Below, one piece after another: positions 28,490 to 40,529 of a stretch of 64,000 bases of DNA. The stretch lies in the NCBI GenBank assembly GCA_024699855.1, contig JAMPIQ010000003.1:7564001-7628000 (forward strand), in the 5' to 3' direction. The translations under genes were made by a program, and so were the position numbers. The DNA comes from Aphelenchoides besseyi. Taxonomy: Eukaryota > Nematoda > Chromadorea > Rhabditida > Aphelenchoididae. Below the pieces are notes generated by a model. It worked only from the letters and a program-made list of their open reading frames with translations. It was not told where the DNA came from and searched no databases. Every line of letters begins with the position of its first letter. Position 1 is the first letter of the stretch.

Positions 28490-28689
28490 CTCCACTCGAC
28501 CACCCGTGAGTGATAAGTCTACAGATGTTGTCTAATCACTCGATGCAAATTTCTTACCAACTGACAGTTAAATTCTTTCTACTGAACTTCTTTATTAGTA
28601 GCATCCAAGAGGTCAGAAGAGATGACTGGACTTAAAATACACGTTTATTTCTCTTCATCGGCTACATCAATTGTTCTGGTTTTTCCAGT

Positions 28690-28872
28690 TTAGCAATTGA
28701 GTTGCTTAAAGACAGGTTGCCGGTAATGAGTTCGAACTTGAGAAGCAACGATAGTGACTGTTTGTGGTTGAGCAAAAGACGTTCGATTCAACGAACGGGA
28801 AACTGGCCATTTCAACACTACATCGCTTTTGATGTCTTCGATCAAGACGTTTACTCTAAATTTTCTCGCCAT
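28690..28872 (-). CDS. Possible 60-residue protein
   Basis: An ATG at 28872 opens a frame starting MARKFRVNVLIEDIKSD and ending with a stop at 28690. A minus-strand AATAAA about 45 bp further on (near 28645) fits a transcript end. No family recognised, and no signal peptide. It could instead be the last exon of a gene whose upstream exons I failed to identify, or chance. Confidence 0.3.
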   Translation of the reverse strand: MARKFRVNVLIEDIKSDVVLKWPVSRSLNRTSFAQPQTVTIVASQVRTHYRQPVFKQLNC

Positions 28873-29134
28873 GGGCAATAATTTCTTCAGCAATCTGCTT
28901 GTCGATTATCTCGATCCATTGAAGAACATATAGAATCCCAATTGCTGAGATTCTTGAGAACTTTAAAGTCTCGTTAATCTCTGACTTTCATGGTTAGAAA
29001 TCCTTTAAAAAAACGAGCTTTGGGAGAAACCTTGAGGCTTTCGAATACATGAATTATAAATCAAATTGAGTTTTGCTCAAATAGAACTGGTGTTGTGGTA
29101 ATGTATTGAGTGTTTTAATCAATGAAAATTTGAC

Positions 29135-29240
29135 AAAAAATTTGGAACGCTTCACGAATTTGCGTGTCATCCTTGCGCAGGGGCAACGCTAATCTTCTCT
29201 GTATTGTTCCAATTTTAGTATATGTTCATTTGGAATGAAC
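29135..29240 (-). ncRNA. U6: U6 spliceosomal snRNA, copy 1
   Basis: Reads on the minus strand as a complete U6: 5' hairpin GTTCATTCCAAATGAAC, then ATACTAAAATTGGAAC, the invariant ATACAGAGA box, the AGC segment that pairs with U4/U2, the 3' stem region TGACACGCAAATTCGTGAAG and the terminal T run (29135-29140). It is identical to the copy at 55425-55530. The run of six T is the Pol III stop. Confidence 0.97.
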
Positions 29241-29261
29241 ACTATCTAGCCACCAAAAGGT

Positions 29262-29314
29262 GCTTTTATTTGAGAGGACTAAGCGCAGTGGAAGCGAACC
29301 TATGGGCTGGGAAG
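29262..29314 (-). promoter_or_regulatory. U6 copy 1 promoter: PSE-like block and TATA-like box
   Basis: Two blocks are shared with the other U6 gene at equal distance. The first is AATAAAAGC at 29262-29270, minus 22 to minus 30 from the U6 start. The second is a 29-bp block at 29286-29314 (about minus 46 to minus 74) containing CCCATAGGTTCGCTTCCA. The remaining flanks do not match, so conservation points to a proximal sequence element and TATA-like box. The role is inferred from the general design of animal U6 promoters. Confidence 0.75.
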
Positions 29315-29799
29315 TGGACGAGAGGTCGCCAACTGCATGTTCTTTTCTTCGCTCTCTCATCCGCCTACCACCCACCGAACCGCACGATCTCTTCAACAGC
29401 GAAAAGCTTGGCCTTTCGTTGCAACAGTCGACGACTCCGAGAAGCTTTTGATTGATGGAATTTAGTGGTCCGAACAACAAATCAGCCATTACAGTCCAGT
29501 TACAACGAGTAGTTTTAGTAACCCAAAGATCGCAACTTTTGAACGAACTCTGATCTTTCTTTTGACGGAAAGTCTGGCTGTTGAGTAGATGGTTGCTTAT
29601 CAGTTCATTTTGATTGGACTGACGAACAGTCAACTGAGCGCGTGGCTACCTTCCAATCCAAAGAAATCAAATCTCGAGAAGTATAAGATGTTCTTATTCG
29701 TTTTCAAGTTTAGAACAAAAAGTTCGAGTTATTTGCACACAAACCAGAGAAATTGATTCAAAAACGAAAATTTATTTTACGGAAAGAGGAGACAAAGAA
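29315..29799. other. Gap between U6 and MSP genes
   Basis: No supported coding region. It holds the 3' flank of the MSP gene (minus-strand AATAAA at about 29771-29776). Open frames on both strands here lack family resemblance. Confidence 0.5.
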
Positions 29800-30269
29800 T
29801 CATGGGTTGTATTCGATTGGCAAGTTCTTGCGACGAACCATTCCATCGCCCTGGAACCACTCACGACGGAATTGCTTGGCCGCACCGTCGGGAGTGTTGC
29901 TGAAACGGACAAGTGGATCAGGATTCATTGGTCACCAAAACTCACGTCCACTCGATGGTGATACGATCGTTGTTGGTGTCCTCTTGGCCGAATTGGAACG
30001 AGTCGCAGGAAACGGCCATCAAGACCGCTTCCTTCGGGTCCAAAACTCCACATGGCGGATCAACACCCAAACGCTTCATGTTCGTGGTCTTGATTGCCCA
30101 TCCAATACGACGACCACCAGAGTTGGTGATCTGAAAGCGAAGAATGAGGACCGGAAAGAACATGAAAACTGACTTTAATATGGTAGGTGTGCTTGTCGTC
30201 GTATGGAGCGTTGAAGACGATCTTGGAAGCGGGTTGAGTGTTGATGTCACCTGGAGCAACCGAAGCCAT
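29800..30269 (-). CDS. msp: Major sperm protein (MSP)
   Basis: Nematode sperm cytoskeletal protein that polymerises to drive amoeboid motility and is also secreted as an oocyte-maturation signal. Three exons join to about 126 residues: [20 protein letters not shown], then [20 protein letters not shown] with the usual [21 protein letters not shown], and an end [19 protein letters not shown]. This full-length Ig-like MSP fold is very close to known MSPs. C. elegans msp genes are mostly single-exon, whereas this one has two short introns. A TATA-like box lies about 80 bp upstream. Confidence 0.97.
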
Positions 30270-30345
30270 GATAGCGATGAGAGATTGAAAGCAAAAGAGA
30301 AAAACAGGAACAGACGAACTGTGCAGGTTCCGGCTTGAGCTTATA

Positions 30346-30353
30346 CCTTTATA
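30346..30353 (-). promoter_or_regulatory. TATA-like box of MSP gene
   Basis: TATAAAGG on the minus strand, about 77-84 bp upstream of the MSP start codon. Placement suits a core promoter, but no transcription start is known. Confidence 0.4.
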
Positions 30354-31060
30354 CCTTATGGAAAATTTGCATGACAATGAGAATTAGCGATTCTGTTGAA
30401 TTTGAATCATCATTCTTACACAAATCGAGTCACTTGCAAAACATCAATAAGGCAAAGCATATGTCAGCTATGATCAGCCATTTATACGACATTCCCGTAT
30501 ATTCATCATCGCAGAAAATTGAACTCTTGACTGACGATCGGAATAGACGCATGAAGGAAATCGACATTCTGATGCAATTTCTTGTTCAATTCACGAGCCT
30601 GAGCATAACATTTCAGTTGCTCTAGAGATCGATTCTGAGTTTGTTGTTCAGTTGTTCTGTCGATTCCTCGTCAACAGCCGTCGTCCAGCGAATTTCAGAA
30701 CTTAGTCTCGGCTTATGATCGACGATTTCAGACAGGAAGTAAAAAGGAAGGCGGAACTTGTTGTACTCAAATTGACAACATGACCGGTGCAGAAACAACT
30801 GCGAAAGACAATCAAACCACCGAAACTGAAGTCGTTTTTATTGACGTTCTTTGACCAACTTTCTTTGCAGAGAACTGCTCAATGAGAAATCAGTGAATTT
30901 CAAGCCCGAAGTTTGAACACTAAAACGATTGTCCACTTGAAATGAACAGCAATTCTGCCGACCTCTTGTTGTATCTACAATTGGACACGTTTATTTTCAT
31001 TGAAATGTATTGGAGACAAGATCAAAATGTGCAAATAAGAAAACAAACTGAGAACATAAG
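30354..31060. other. Gap between MSP promoter and mcm-2 3' end
   Basis: No supported gene. A minus-strand AATAAA at 30990-30995 serves mcm-2. Other open frames are short and AT-rich. Confidence 0.5.
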
Positions 31061-34000
31061 TTAAGCGCTTTGGATGATCGTTCGTTTTTGATTGTCGAAA
31101 GTGAAATGATTAGCCGTGAATAGACGACTGTTGTAGAAGCTGTGGAGGTTGGCGACACGAAGATTTTTGACCTGAAAATATCCATGACCTTAATACGTTT
31201 AATTCGACACTTACATGCTCCAACAGTTCTTTCTCAGCGATTTCAATGTCAGTAAGTGTCAATTGAGCTCCAGATGGCAGGTTTTGGCGTTGCAGACGTT
31301 TCTCACGAATCAGGTCCTTGAGCTTGTAGAGAAGAAGATCGTTGATATCGCGTTTGTAACGCAATTGAGGTTGAAAATGCTAAGAGAGGCCAAGTTACAA
31401 GTTTTGCTTGAATGTAACTCACTTTTTCCATTAGCTTCATAACCGAATGACGTTGAGTGCTGATGAAACATTGCAACATGATTCGAGTAGCCACTTGAAC
31501 ATCATGTTCCGAAACGAATTGACGAAGATGCAGTTTTGCGTGAGCTTCAGCGATTCGAATCATCGACTCCACGTTTCGGATGGTGATTGCAACCGATCCG
31601 GTTTTCGCTGATTGTGCACGAAGTTCGGCGTAAAGCTTCGAAATTCGCTCGTCCTCGATTTCCAATTTCGGATGAATGTTATCGCGAGCATAGGCAATGT
31701 ACTTTCGAAGAACTGACTGTGGAATCAACTCCACACCCGAGATCGCGTCGTAACGTGGCAAATCAGATTCATCGGCCACATTGGACGGTTCACTTGTTGC
31801 CAACTGTGTTTCACCGTCTTTGTTGGTTTGACGAGTCCGTTGATTGTCCGGATGCATTCGTCGATGATTTTTGATGACAAAATCAGCCAACAACTCGTCC
31901 TCCACAAGATCAACGGAATCTCGAACAACGCACAGAATATCGAAACGCGAGAGAATCGGTTCGGTCAACTGGACGTTGCCATTAAAGGTCCTTGAAGAGT
32001 CGTAACGACCGTTCACAGGATTAGCGGCAGCAATGACTGTGCAACGGGCCTAAACAAACGATCAGAAATGTAATGGTCAAACGATCAGACCTGAAGAGAA
32101 GTAACGATTCCGGCCTTGGAAACAGAAATCGACTGTTGTTCCATTGCCTCGTGGATTGAAGTTCGATCGTGGTCCTTCATTTTGTCGAACTCATCAATCA
32201 AACACACGCCCTTGTCAGCCAGAACCATGGCACCAGCTTCCAGAGTCCACTCACGAGTCACCGGATGACGTTGAACGTAGGCAGTCAGACCAACCGACGA
32301 CGCTCCTTGACCGGTAGTCATAACTGAACGCGGTGCAACGTGTGAAACGTAGCGAAGAAACTGCGACTTTGCAGTTCCCGGATCACCACAAAGTAAAACG
32401 TTGATGTCACCGCGAATCGCGTGTTTTCCATTTGGATTCTTGGCTTCACCGCGAAACAACGCCAACGTAATCGCTTGTTTGATGTTCTCATGGCCATAAA
32501 TAGTCGGAGCAATTGATGCGAAAATACGCTGAGCTATCTGTGGGTCTTTGGACAACTCGCGAATCAACTTGATGTCTTCGTCCGATAGTTCCGTCGACTC
32601 CAACTGATTGCGGCGAGTGATGTGGTTGGCGAAAATGAGTGTGTTGAAGACCGGAAAGCCTTGACTGTTGTTCAAGGAACCGTCGTAATTCGATGTGTAG
32701 ATTCCGGTCAATTCGATCACATCTCCTGGTTTGCAGGAGTCACACAAATCTCCGGTCAAAATCACGTCTTTCGATCGTGGCAAACGACCAGCAGCCACCA
32801 GATTCGGACTTTCTTGGATCGTAATACGTTGATAGTTGTGATAGATGGTCTAAAAACAACCGCTCACGTTCAAACTCGAATAGAAATCACCGACCTCTTC
32901 AACGTTCAATTTGAACGGTCCTCGACTTTGACAAGATGGACAAGTGGTTGGTTTGTTTTCTTCGTCTTGTCGCTGCACAAACGGTCCGATGATAAACGCA
33001 CAGACTTCACAGTTGTATTTGGTCATGGTCAATTGTGGCAGGATTCCGGTTGTTACGGTCACTACCCCAATAGTTTTGATCAACTGATTCAAATGCACTT
33101 GACGCAAAGATCGAATATCTTCCTCAATCAACAGTCCTTTGATACGAACGGCAATCACCGGAGTAACTCGTTGATACCACGGAAACATCGCCTTCACCAC
33201 TTCGGTTGCCGCGTTGTCCAATCGTTTCAGAACGGTGGCCGGAGCTTCAGGCAAGAAATAACAGATGTTCATTTCACCGGCGCTCGGTGAGGCCAAATCA
33301 ACGAAATCGACTTCGATTGACTCCCGATTGTGTGCAGCCATCTCTTTGATCTCCGTAATGTACTTCGTTCGTCCCTTGTCGTCTTTGAATTGACGCAAAA
33401 ATCGCTTGAAACTAAAAGTCAAAGGTTTACAATAACAAAAAACGAAGTGGTTACCGTTTTTCGATTTCCTTTCCAACTGCCTCGTCGTTGACATGCTCTT
33501 GAACTGTTCGATCGCGCATATTCTCCAGAATATCGATCCCCAAATCGTCTTCCTCCGCTTCTTCTTCTTCGTTGATCGGTTGTCGTAGATGTTTTCGACG
33601 ACGCAAATCGGCCGGCTCATCATCACCTTCTTCGTAGAACAACTAAAATGAACGTAGAAGATGGGTTTTGCATACGAACTCACTTGTCCGTCGTCCAAAA
33701 TCAAGTTGTCCCGCTCTGCCATCTCCCGTTCAGCTGCTCGTCGTGCTCCAACCGACATCTCCGACACTTCAGTCCCATCGTCCAAACCCGAAGCAGAAAG
33801 AACGTCCAATTCGGGTTGCGGTCGGTAATCCCTGTAAGCATTTTCTCGACTACAAATCCGATCCAAAAACGATTACCGTTCCATGTCATCGCCGAAAAGG
33901 TCTTCACCGTCGTCTTCATTCTCGTATTCTTGAAGTTCATCGCCAAACAACTCGGCAATTTCGTCTCGTTCTTCTTGAACCTGACTGGACGCCGGCTGTT

Positions 34001-34091
34001 GCTGAGATGGTTGTGCCTGTGAAGCATCGGGTCGAGATGAAATTCCCGCACTCGAAGCAATCGATTCGCTGTCTCCATCACGTCCACTCAT
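31061..34091 (-). CDS. mcm-2: DNA replication licensing factor MCM2
   Basis: Subunit of the MCM2-7 helicase loaded at replication origins. ATG at 34089-34091, stop at 31061-31063; about 890 residues in roughly seven exons. An acidic, Ser-rich N-terminal tail is followed by an MCM N-terminal domain with zinc cysteines CEVC...CPSC (near 33000-32920), then the AAA+ core: Walker [11 protein letters not shown], Walker [10 protein letters not shown], arginine finger [26 protein letters not shown] and [12 protein letters not shown] identify MCM2 rather than another MCM. The C-terminal winged-helix region is present. Divergent from the Pol III subunit gene, with 588 bp between starts. Confidence 0.96.
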
Positions 34092-34679
34092 CTCGACTGA
34101 GATTCAAATTATTCGCTTCACTTGAACACAAGCAGAGAAAATTGTGTGAGTAGCAGAATGCTCGAATTTCGATCTCCGAAGCGCTCGCGCCTTTTTTGCC
34201 TTCTGCCACGAGAACAACGATTTCTGTCAAAGGTCGTCAACTTCTACAAATTTACGTGGACGAAGTGGTTTCTAATCAACGAGCTTCAGTACTCAAAGTT
34301 GCGGATGTACTAGAATCTCACTCGTGGTCTTATTCCTTATCAACAGTAAAGTAATAAAATTCTTGCAAACTTCCGGCTAAAGATCTTTCTATTAGTACTC
34401 TCAAATACGATGGGTAGGATGTCGAATAAACGTTCTAATCCAAACATCTTTTATTCAACGTCTTAATCCTTCACTTAGTTTAACAACCTTTTCAGTTAAT
34501 TCACATGCTTGATAACACAAACCAAAAGCTATTCCAATAACTGCGTTCCACTTGGAAGCTTTTCATTCTGTTTCTGTGGCATTTCGTTATTTCTGATTGA
34601 AAGCTGTTGCATCAGTTAGCTTGAATTTTCTTTATTCTCGTTGTAGTTTCTTGTTCGTGGCTACATTTACGACGAGCTA
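34092..34679. other. Shared upstream region of mcm-2 and rpc-1
   Basis: 588 bp between divergent start codons, so it should hold both promoters. No gene supported. No strong TATA box stands out, as is common for housekeeping genes. Confidence 0.5.
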
Positions 34680-37600
34680 ATGGGTAAAGAAATTTTTCGT
34701 GAATCGGACAAATCAACCGCCTTGTAAGTTTTTCACTTTTGCCGTCGTTTAATTTTGTCGTTGTAGAGCGGGAGTTCGATTTACGGCGGGTAGTGCGACC
34801 GATATTCGACAGTCGGCACACATTGAAATTTTCAACAATCGACTGTACGATGTGAACTCCGGAAGATATGCTCCTGCCCTGTTTGGGCCTCTGGATACTC
34901 GTCTGGTCGGTTCGACGACGTTTTGAAGCATTGAAATTGATATTTAGGGAATTTGCCAGAAGACTCTCACTTGTGAAACTTGCGGCCAAAAGACTGAGGA
35001 GTGTGTTGGTCATTTCGGGTATTTGAATTTGGAGTATCCCGTCTATCACGTCGGCTTCTTTCGTCTAATCATTCAGGTTCTTCAATGCATTTGCAAGGTG
35101 TTACCCTTTAAATCGCTAAACTTATCGTTTTTTATGTTTAGAAATGTGCTTGCACGTTGTTGGTTGGCGATGAGAAACAGAAGTTCGTTCGTCAGATTCT
35201 CGCTCTGAATCTCGACTATCTTCGTCGCAAAGCAATTCACAAAAAACTTGTGGCTGCAAGTAAAAAAATTTCGATTTGTCCGAAATGTGGTTTCGTCAAC
35301 GGTTTGTTCGCAGTTTAGAATCGTTTGGATTTGAGACTTCAGGTGTGGTCAAGAAAGCTGTTGGTGCGGTTCTTAAGATCGTTCACGCTGAAGAGGTCGA
35401 AGACGAAACCAACTTTACGGCCGGTACCAAGGAAACAAAAGAATTGAGTTCGGTGTTGAAGAACGTTAAATTTAATTTGTTGGATCCACTTCGCGTTTAC
35501 AATCTTTTTCGTCGAGTCGATCAAGCGGTAAGTCGTGAATGTTGATGGCTACAATACAAAGAGTTCAGGACATCCCGTTTCTCATGGTCCAATCCGACGA
35601 TTCTAAGCATCCAGTAGACTTGTTGCTGACACGAATCGCTGTTCCACCGGTTTGTATTCGTCCGTCAGTTATCAGCGACACCCGTTCCGGTACAAATGAA
35701 GACGATTTGACCATTAAGTTGACAGAAATTATGCTCATAAACGACGTGAGAAATGGTTGTAGTTTGGTAAAATGATTTCAATCTAGGTACTCAAAAAACA
35801 TAAACATGATGGTGCACCAATGAAGATCGTCTCCGAGACTTGGGATCATTTGCAGGTCTGTGATTTCCACATGCGGTTGGAAGATGCGCTCTTTCAGATT
35901 CAATGTGCTCTTTATATTAACAGCGAAATCAATGGTTTACCTCCAGACTTACAACCAAAGAAATTTGTTCGTTCTTTCACTCAACGTTTAAAGGGCAAAC
36001 AAGGACGATTTCGAGGGAATTTGTCCGGAAAACGTGTGGATTTCAGTGGGCGAACTGTAAGATCGATGATTGAACTTTTTGTTCAAAACTTTACTTTAGG
36101 TTATTTCGCCAGATCCCAATTTGAAGGTCGATCAAGTTGGTGTTCCCATCTACATGGCCAAAACGTTGACTTTTCCCGAGTTTGTAAATGCAACAAACAT
36201 TGAAGAGATGCGAAAGTTGGTGCGAAACGGCGAGTCGAAACATCCCGGAGCTAACCACATCATCGACAAAAAGTCGGGTAACAAACGTTCTTTGAAGTAA
36301 AGGGAGACATGAAATTTTTAATTCAATGTCTTGTGATTTAGATATTGCAATTTGGAAGCTGCGGCTCGTCAACTTCGTTATGGCGATATTGTGGAACGTC
36401 ATTTGCGAGATGATGACATCGTTCTTTTCAATCGTCAGCCTTCATTACATCGAATAAGTATTATGGCTCATCGCGCCAAAGTTATGCCCTATCGTACTTT
36501 GCGGTCAGTGTTACATTGAATTCACAATATTGTTCCTTTTTCTAGTTTCAATGAATGCGCCTGTACTCCGTATAATGCGGATTTTGACGGTGATGAAATG
36601 AACATCCACTTGCCACAAACATACGAAGCACGCGCTGAAGCCTCAATGCTTATGTCGATTCGATCGAATCTGATTACTCCACGATCCGGAGAGCCGTTGG
36701 TTGCGGCTATTCAGGACTTCATTACTGCCGCCTATCTGCTAACACACAAAGATACTTTTCTACCACGAGATGAAGTTTATCGTTGTTGTGCGGCTATTAT
36801 TGATGTCAACTCGAAAACTCAACATCGCATTCGTGTCCCAGCGCCGGCAATTGTGGCACCAATACCCTTGTGGACTGGAAAACAAGTGAGTTGCAATACT
36901 AATAACTGATAACCGTGTTTGTTTAGTTGGCTCAATTGATAATCGCTCCTGAAAGAAATACTCATGTTCGAGTCAACATCAGCACTCCAAACAAAAGTCA
37001 TCCCAAAGGAGTAGATGAATTCAGCATTGGAGTAAGTTCATTCTTAATATCTCTGCATAATTTGCATACTTAGGATACTTATGTTATTATTCGCAACAAC
37101 CAATTACTCGCCGGAATGTTGGACAAAGCTCTTTTGGGATCGGGAAGCAAAACCAACATCTTCTACATTTTGATGCGGGATTTCGGCGAAGAATACGCAT
37201 TGGAAGCGATGTGGCGATTGGCGCGAATGAGTCCTGTTTATTTGTCGAATCGTGGATTTTCCATTGGTTAGCTTTTGTTCAAAATGATTTCTGAGCATCG
37301 TTTTCAGGTATTGGCGATGTTACTCCAAGTGCCGGCTTAATCAAAGACAAAAAGATGTTGTTGCACAATGGATATACGAAATGCGAAGAATTTATTGAGC
37401 AATTGAGGATTGGAAAACTGAAAGCACGTCCCGGTCAAACCGAAGCAGAATCTTTGGAATCACTGATCATGCATGAACTATCACAGATTCGTGATCATGC
37501 TGGCAAAGCTTGTGTTCACAATCTCTCGCGTCGAAACACACCCTTAACTATGGCAATTTGCGGATCGAAAGGCTCCTACATCAATATTTCGCAAATGATT

Positions 37601-39742
37601 GCTTGTGTCGGACAACAGTCGATTTCTGGGCATCGACCATCAGAGGGTTTTGAGGTATGAGTGTGAATTCAAATAGTTGACGCGAACATGTTTTTCAGTT
37701 TCGCTGTTTGCCAATGTTCGAACGCCACGACAAAACCCCGGTTGCTCGTGGATTCGTTGAGAACTCGTTTTATTCGGGTCTCACACCAACGGAGTTCTTT
37801 TATCACACAATGGCGGGACGTGAGGGATTGGTTGATACGGCTGTTAAGACCGCAGAAACAGGATACATGCAACGACGTTTAGTCAAATGTTTGGAGGATT
37901 TGGCCGTTAGCTACGACTCGACTGTTCGAACTTCTGTGGGTGAAATAGTTCAATTTCGATTCGGTGAAGATGGTCTCGATCCGTGTTGTATGGAAGCAAA
38001 GAACGGAAATGTTGTCGATTTCGATCATATTCTCTATCATACTCGAAATACAAATCCGTTCGAATTGGACAACGCAACAACGATGAGTGTCGACGAGATG
38101 CGTAGATTCATTCAAGAAACTGTGGAGAAGAGATTGAGGTTGATGCACGGATTGTTGACTGAACAAGTGATCAAATATCTTCTGAATTATCAACAAAAGA
38201 ATCGAAAATACGTTGACATGCCGAAAGTTTGTGAAAAACACGCACGAACAGAGTAAGTGATTAGCTTTGATTACCACTTTCAATCTTTCGTTTAGAACTG
38301 CGCCTAAATCAAATTGTTCGTCTTGCTCGGACATCGATCGTATTCGAAAAGCGTTGATTCGTGCACATTATTTGAGTTGTTCGCAGTTGGTGGCTTTTGC
38401 CAATCTGTGTGCTGAGAAACTGCGCCGTTCGATTGTTGAGCCGGGAACTGCAGTTGGTGCGATCTCCGCAACATCAATTGGTATGTTTGATTCTGTTGTC
38501 TAGTTATCATACGTTTGTTTCAGGAGAACCATCAACTCAAATGACGTTAAAAACTTTCCATTTTGCTGGAGTTGCTTCAATGAATATTACCGAAGGTGTG
38601 CCGCGTATCAAAGAGATCATCAACGCAGTGCGAAATATTTCAACTCCGGTTATTACGGTTGAATTGGTCAATAGTCGAGATGAGAAGTTGGCACGACGTG
38701 TGAAATCACGTATCGAAAAGACAACCTTGGGTTCGTTTACATCAGTAACTGGCAATCAGATTCGTTGTAGGGGAGATCTCCGAGTATATCGAGCAAGTTT
38801 ATCTGCCGGACGATAACTTTGTTCTCATCAAATTGAGTGCTAAACGAATTCGCTTATTGCAATTGGAAGTAACAATGGACGCGATCACGCAGATAATCGC
38901 AACGGCCAAATTACCGATTCCATTGAAAGGTCGTCGAGTTAAAGCGGTTGGTAAAACGATGATCGTCGTCCATGCACCAGAAGACGACAATGTTCCTGTT
39001 TCGTTGGCTCTACATTACTTGAAGTACTCACTGCCATCAATTGTTATTAAAGGTATTATCTCGTCGATCGACTTTTAATCGCAGACTTATAGGAATGCCA
39101 CATATCACTCGTTGTGTGATTCATGCTGATGAGAAAAAAGGCGACACATATCAATTGCTCGTTGAAGGAACCGACTATCGAGAGGTTTTGGCTACTTATG
39201 AAATTGAACCCACAAAAACAACATTCAACAATGCAAACGTCATTGCTGAGGTTGGTTATCGTTCAAAGAAACGATTCGAAAGCAATCCATTAAAGGTTCT
39301 TGGAATTGAAGCAGCACGAACAGCGATTATTTCCGAAATCATTTCAACCATGAACTCACACGGAATTGAACTCGATCGTCGGCACGTTATGTTGTTGGCC
39401 GATTTGATGACTTACAAGTTGGCAAATTGAAAGTAATTTGATTTCAAATTGTTTTTCAGAGGCGAAGTTTTGGGTATCACACGAAATGGATTAGTCAAAA
39501 TGAAGGAGTCAGTGTTGTTGTTGGCATCTTTCGAAAGAACAACAGATCACTTGTTCGAAGCAGCATTCTTTGGGCAAAAGGATGAGATCATTGGAGTTTC
39601 CGAAAGTATTATCATGGGAACACAAGCAGGAATAGGCACTGGAATGATGAAACTACTGCAGAATCGTGGTTCAACACCTCCGATTGAAACGCTGAAACGG
39701 ATTCCGATTTTCGATTCACCGGAACTCAAACTCAAGATTTGA
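34680..39742 (+). CDS. rpc-1: RNA polymerase III largest subunit RPC1
   Basis: Catalytic subunit of Pol III, which makes tRNA, 5S and U6 RNA. ATG at 34680; about 14 introns of 37-55 bp; about 1370 residues. Visible parts: the first zinc cluster [36 protein letters not shown], active-site loop [14 protein letters not shown] (near 36580), the bridge-helix and trigger-loop region with [20 protein letters not shown] (near 37820), and a C-terminal part ending in [20 protein letters not shown] and [10 protein letters not shown]. There is no CTD heptad tail. The GIGTGM end and the pattern of zinc cysteines fit RPC1 rather than RPA1 or RPB1. No break seen. Confidence 0.93.
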
Positions 39743-39902
39743 AATGATTTTATAGTTTGATTGTTATGTTATTTGTTTAATTAAAAACTGAAATCATATA
39801 CAGAAACCCATTTGTGTGCTGGTTATTTGACCATTTCATTTCGTGTTATCCATTTTTCTGACGTTAATTTGTTCAAGTTCACAGTCTTCAAATGCGATTC
39901 AA

Positions 39903-40416
39903 ATGGCAAAGTTTGACGTTGTTAAAAAGACGTTGATCTCGATTCCCTTCATTCACTTCGGTTGCATTTTGTTTGGTGCTCCGTTTCTTTAGTGAGTTCA
40001 GGTTGAAAATGAAAGTCTATTTAGCATTGAATTAAGTGACTTTGTTGTAACTTTAATCTTCTCGATATGGCTGTCGATTATTGGAATCTTACCTTTGATG
40101 TTGGCCACTAATGCTCAATCCAATGTTTTCATGTCGGTTATATTCGAGAGAAAGTATCCGCTCAGCTATCTTTGATGTTCTAATCTCTTGTTTTAGAACG
40201 GTAACTGTAGCCCAAAAATACGCATTGTGGGCTTTTATTGGCAGCGTTGGTGGAGCGTGGTTTGGATCGATAGTTGTTCCTTTGGATTGGGATCGCTGGT
40301 GGCAACGTTGGCCGATTCCTTGTGCTATTGGCTCAGCTATTGGAGTTGTGTTGACATTAACATTGTGTACGCTTCTAAAACGAGTTTCCTCAATAACATA
40401 TCGAAAATATGTGTAA
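39903..40416 (+). CDS. GPI biosynthesis protein PIG-F
   Basis: Small multi-span ER membrane protein that stabilises the GPI ethanolamine-phosphate transferases. Three exons: 39903 to about 39991, a middle exon near 40025-40155, and a last exon from about 40199. The signature is AFIGSVGGAWFGSIVVPLDW followed by DRWWQRWPIPCAIGS, the core of the PIG-F domain. About 135 residues, shorter than the roughly 220 of mammals, so N-terminal membrane spans appear reduced or an upstream exon is missed. It follows the Pol III gene by 160 bp on the same strand. Confidence 0.8.
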
Positions 40417-40529
40417 TATCTTTGATCGATTAAATCTAATAGTTTATTTCGGCGATATGAAAGTCTACAAATACAAAAATGGCAAGTAATTCGATTTAAC
40501 AGTGACTCCTAAACAACTTGTGAGAACGA

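Noticed and set aside
29226..29633. Minus-strand 135-codon frame upstream of U6
   Set aside because: Overlaps the U6 gene and its conserved promoter blocks; no motif.
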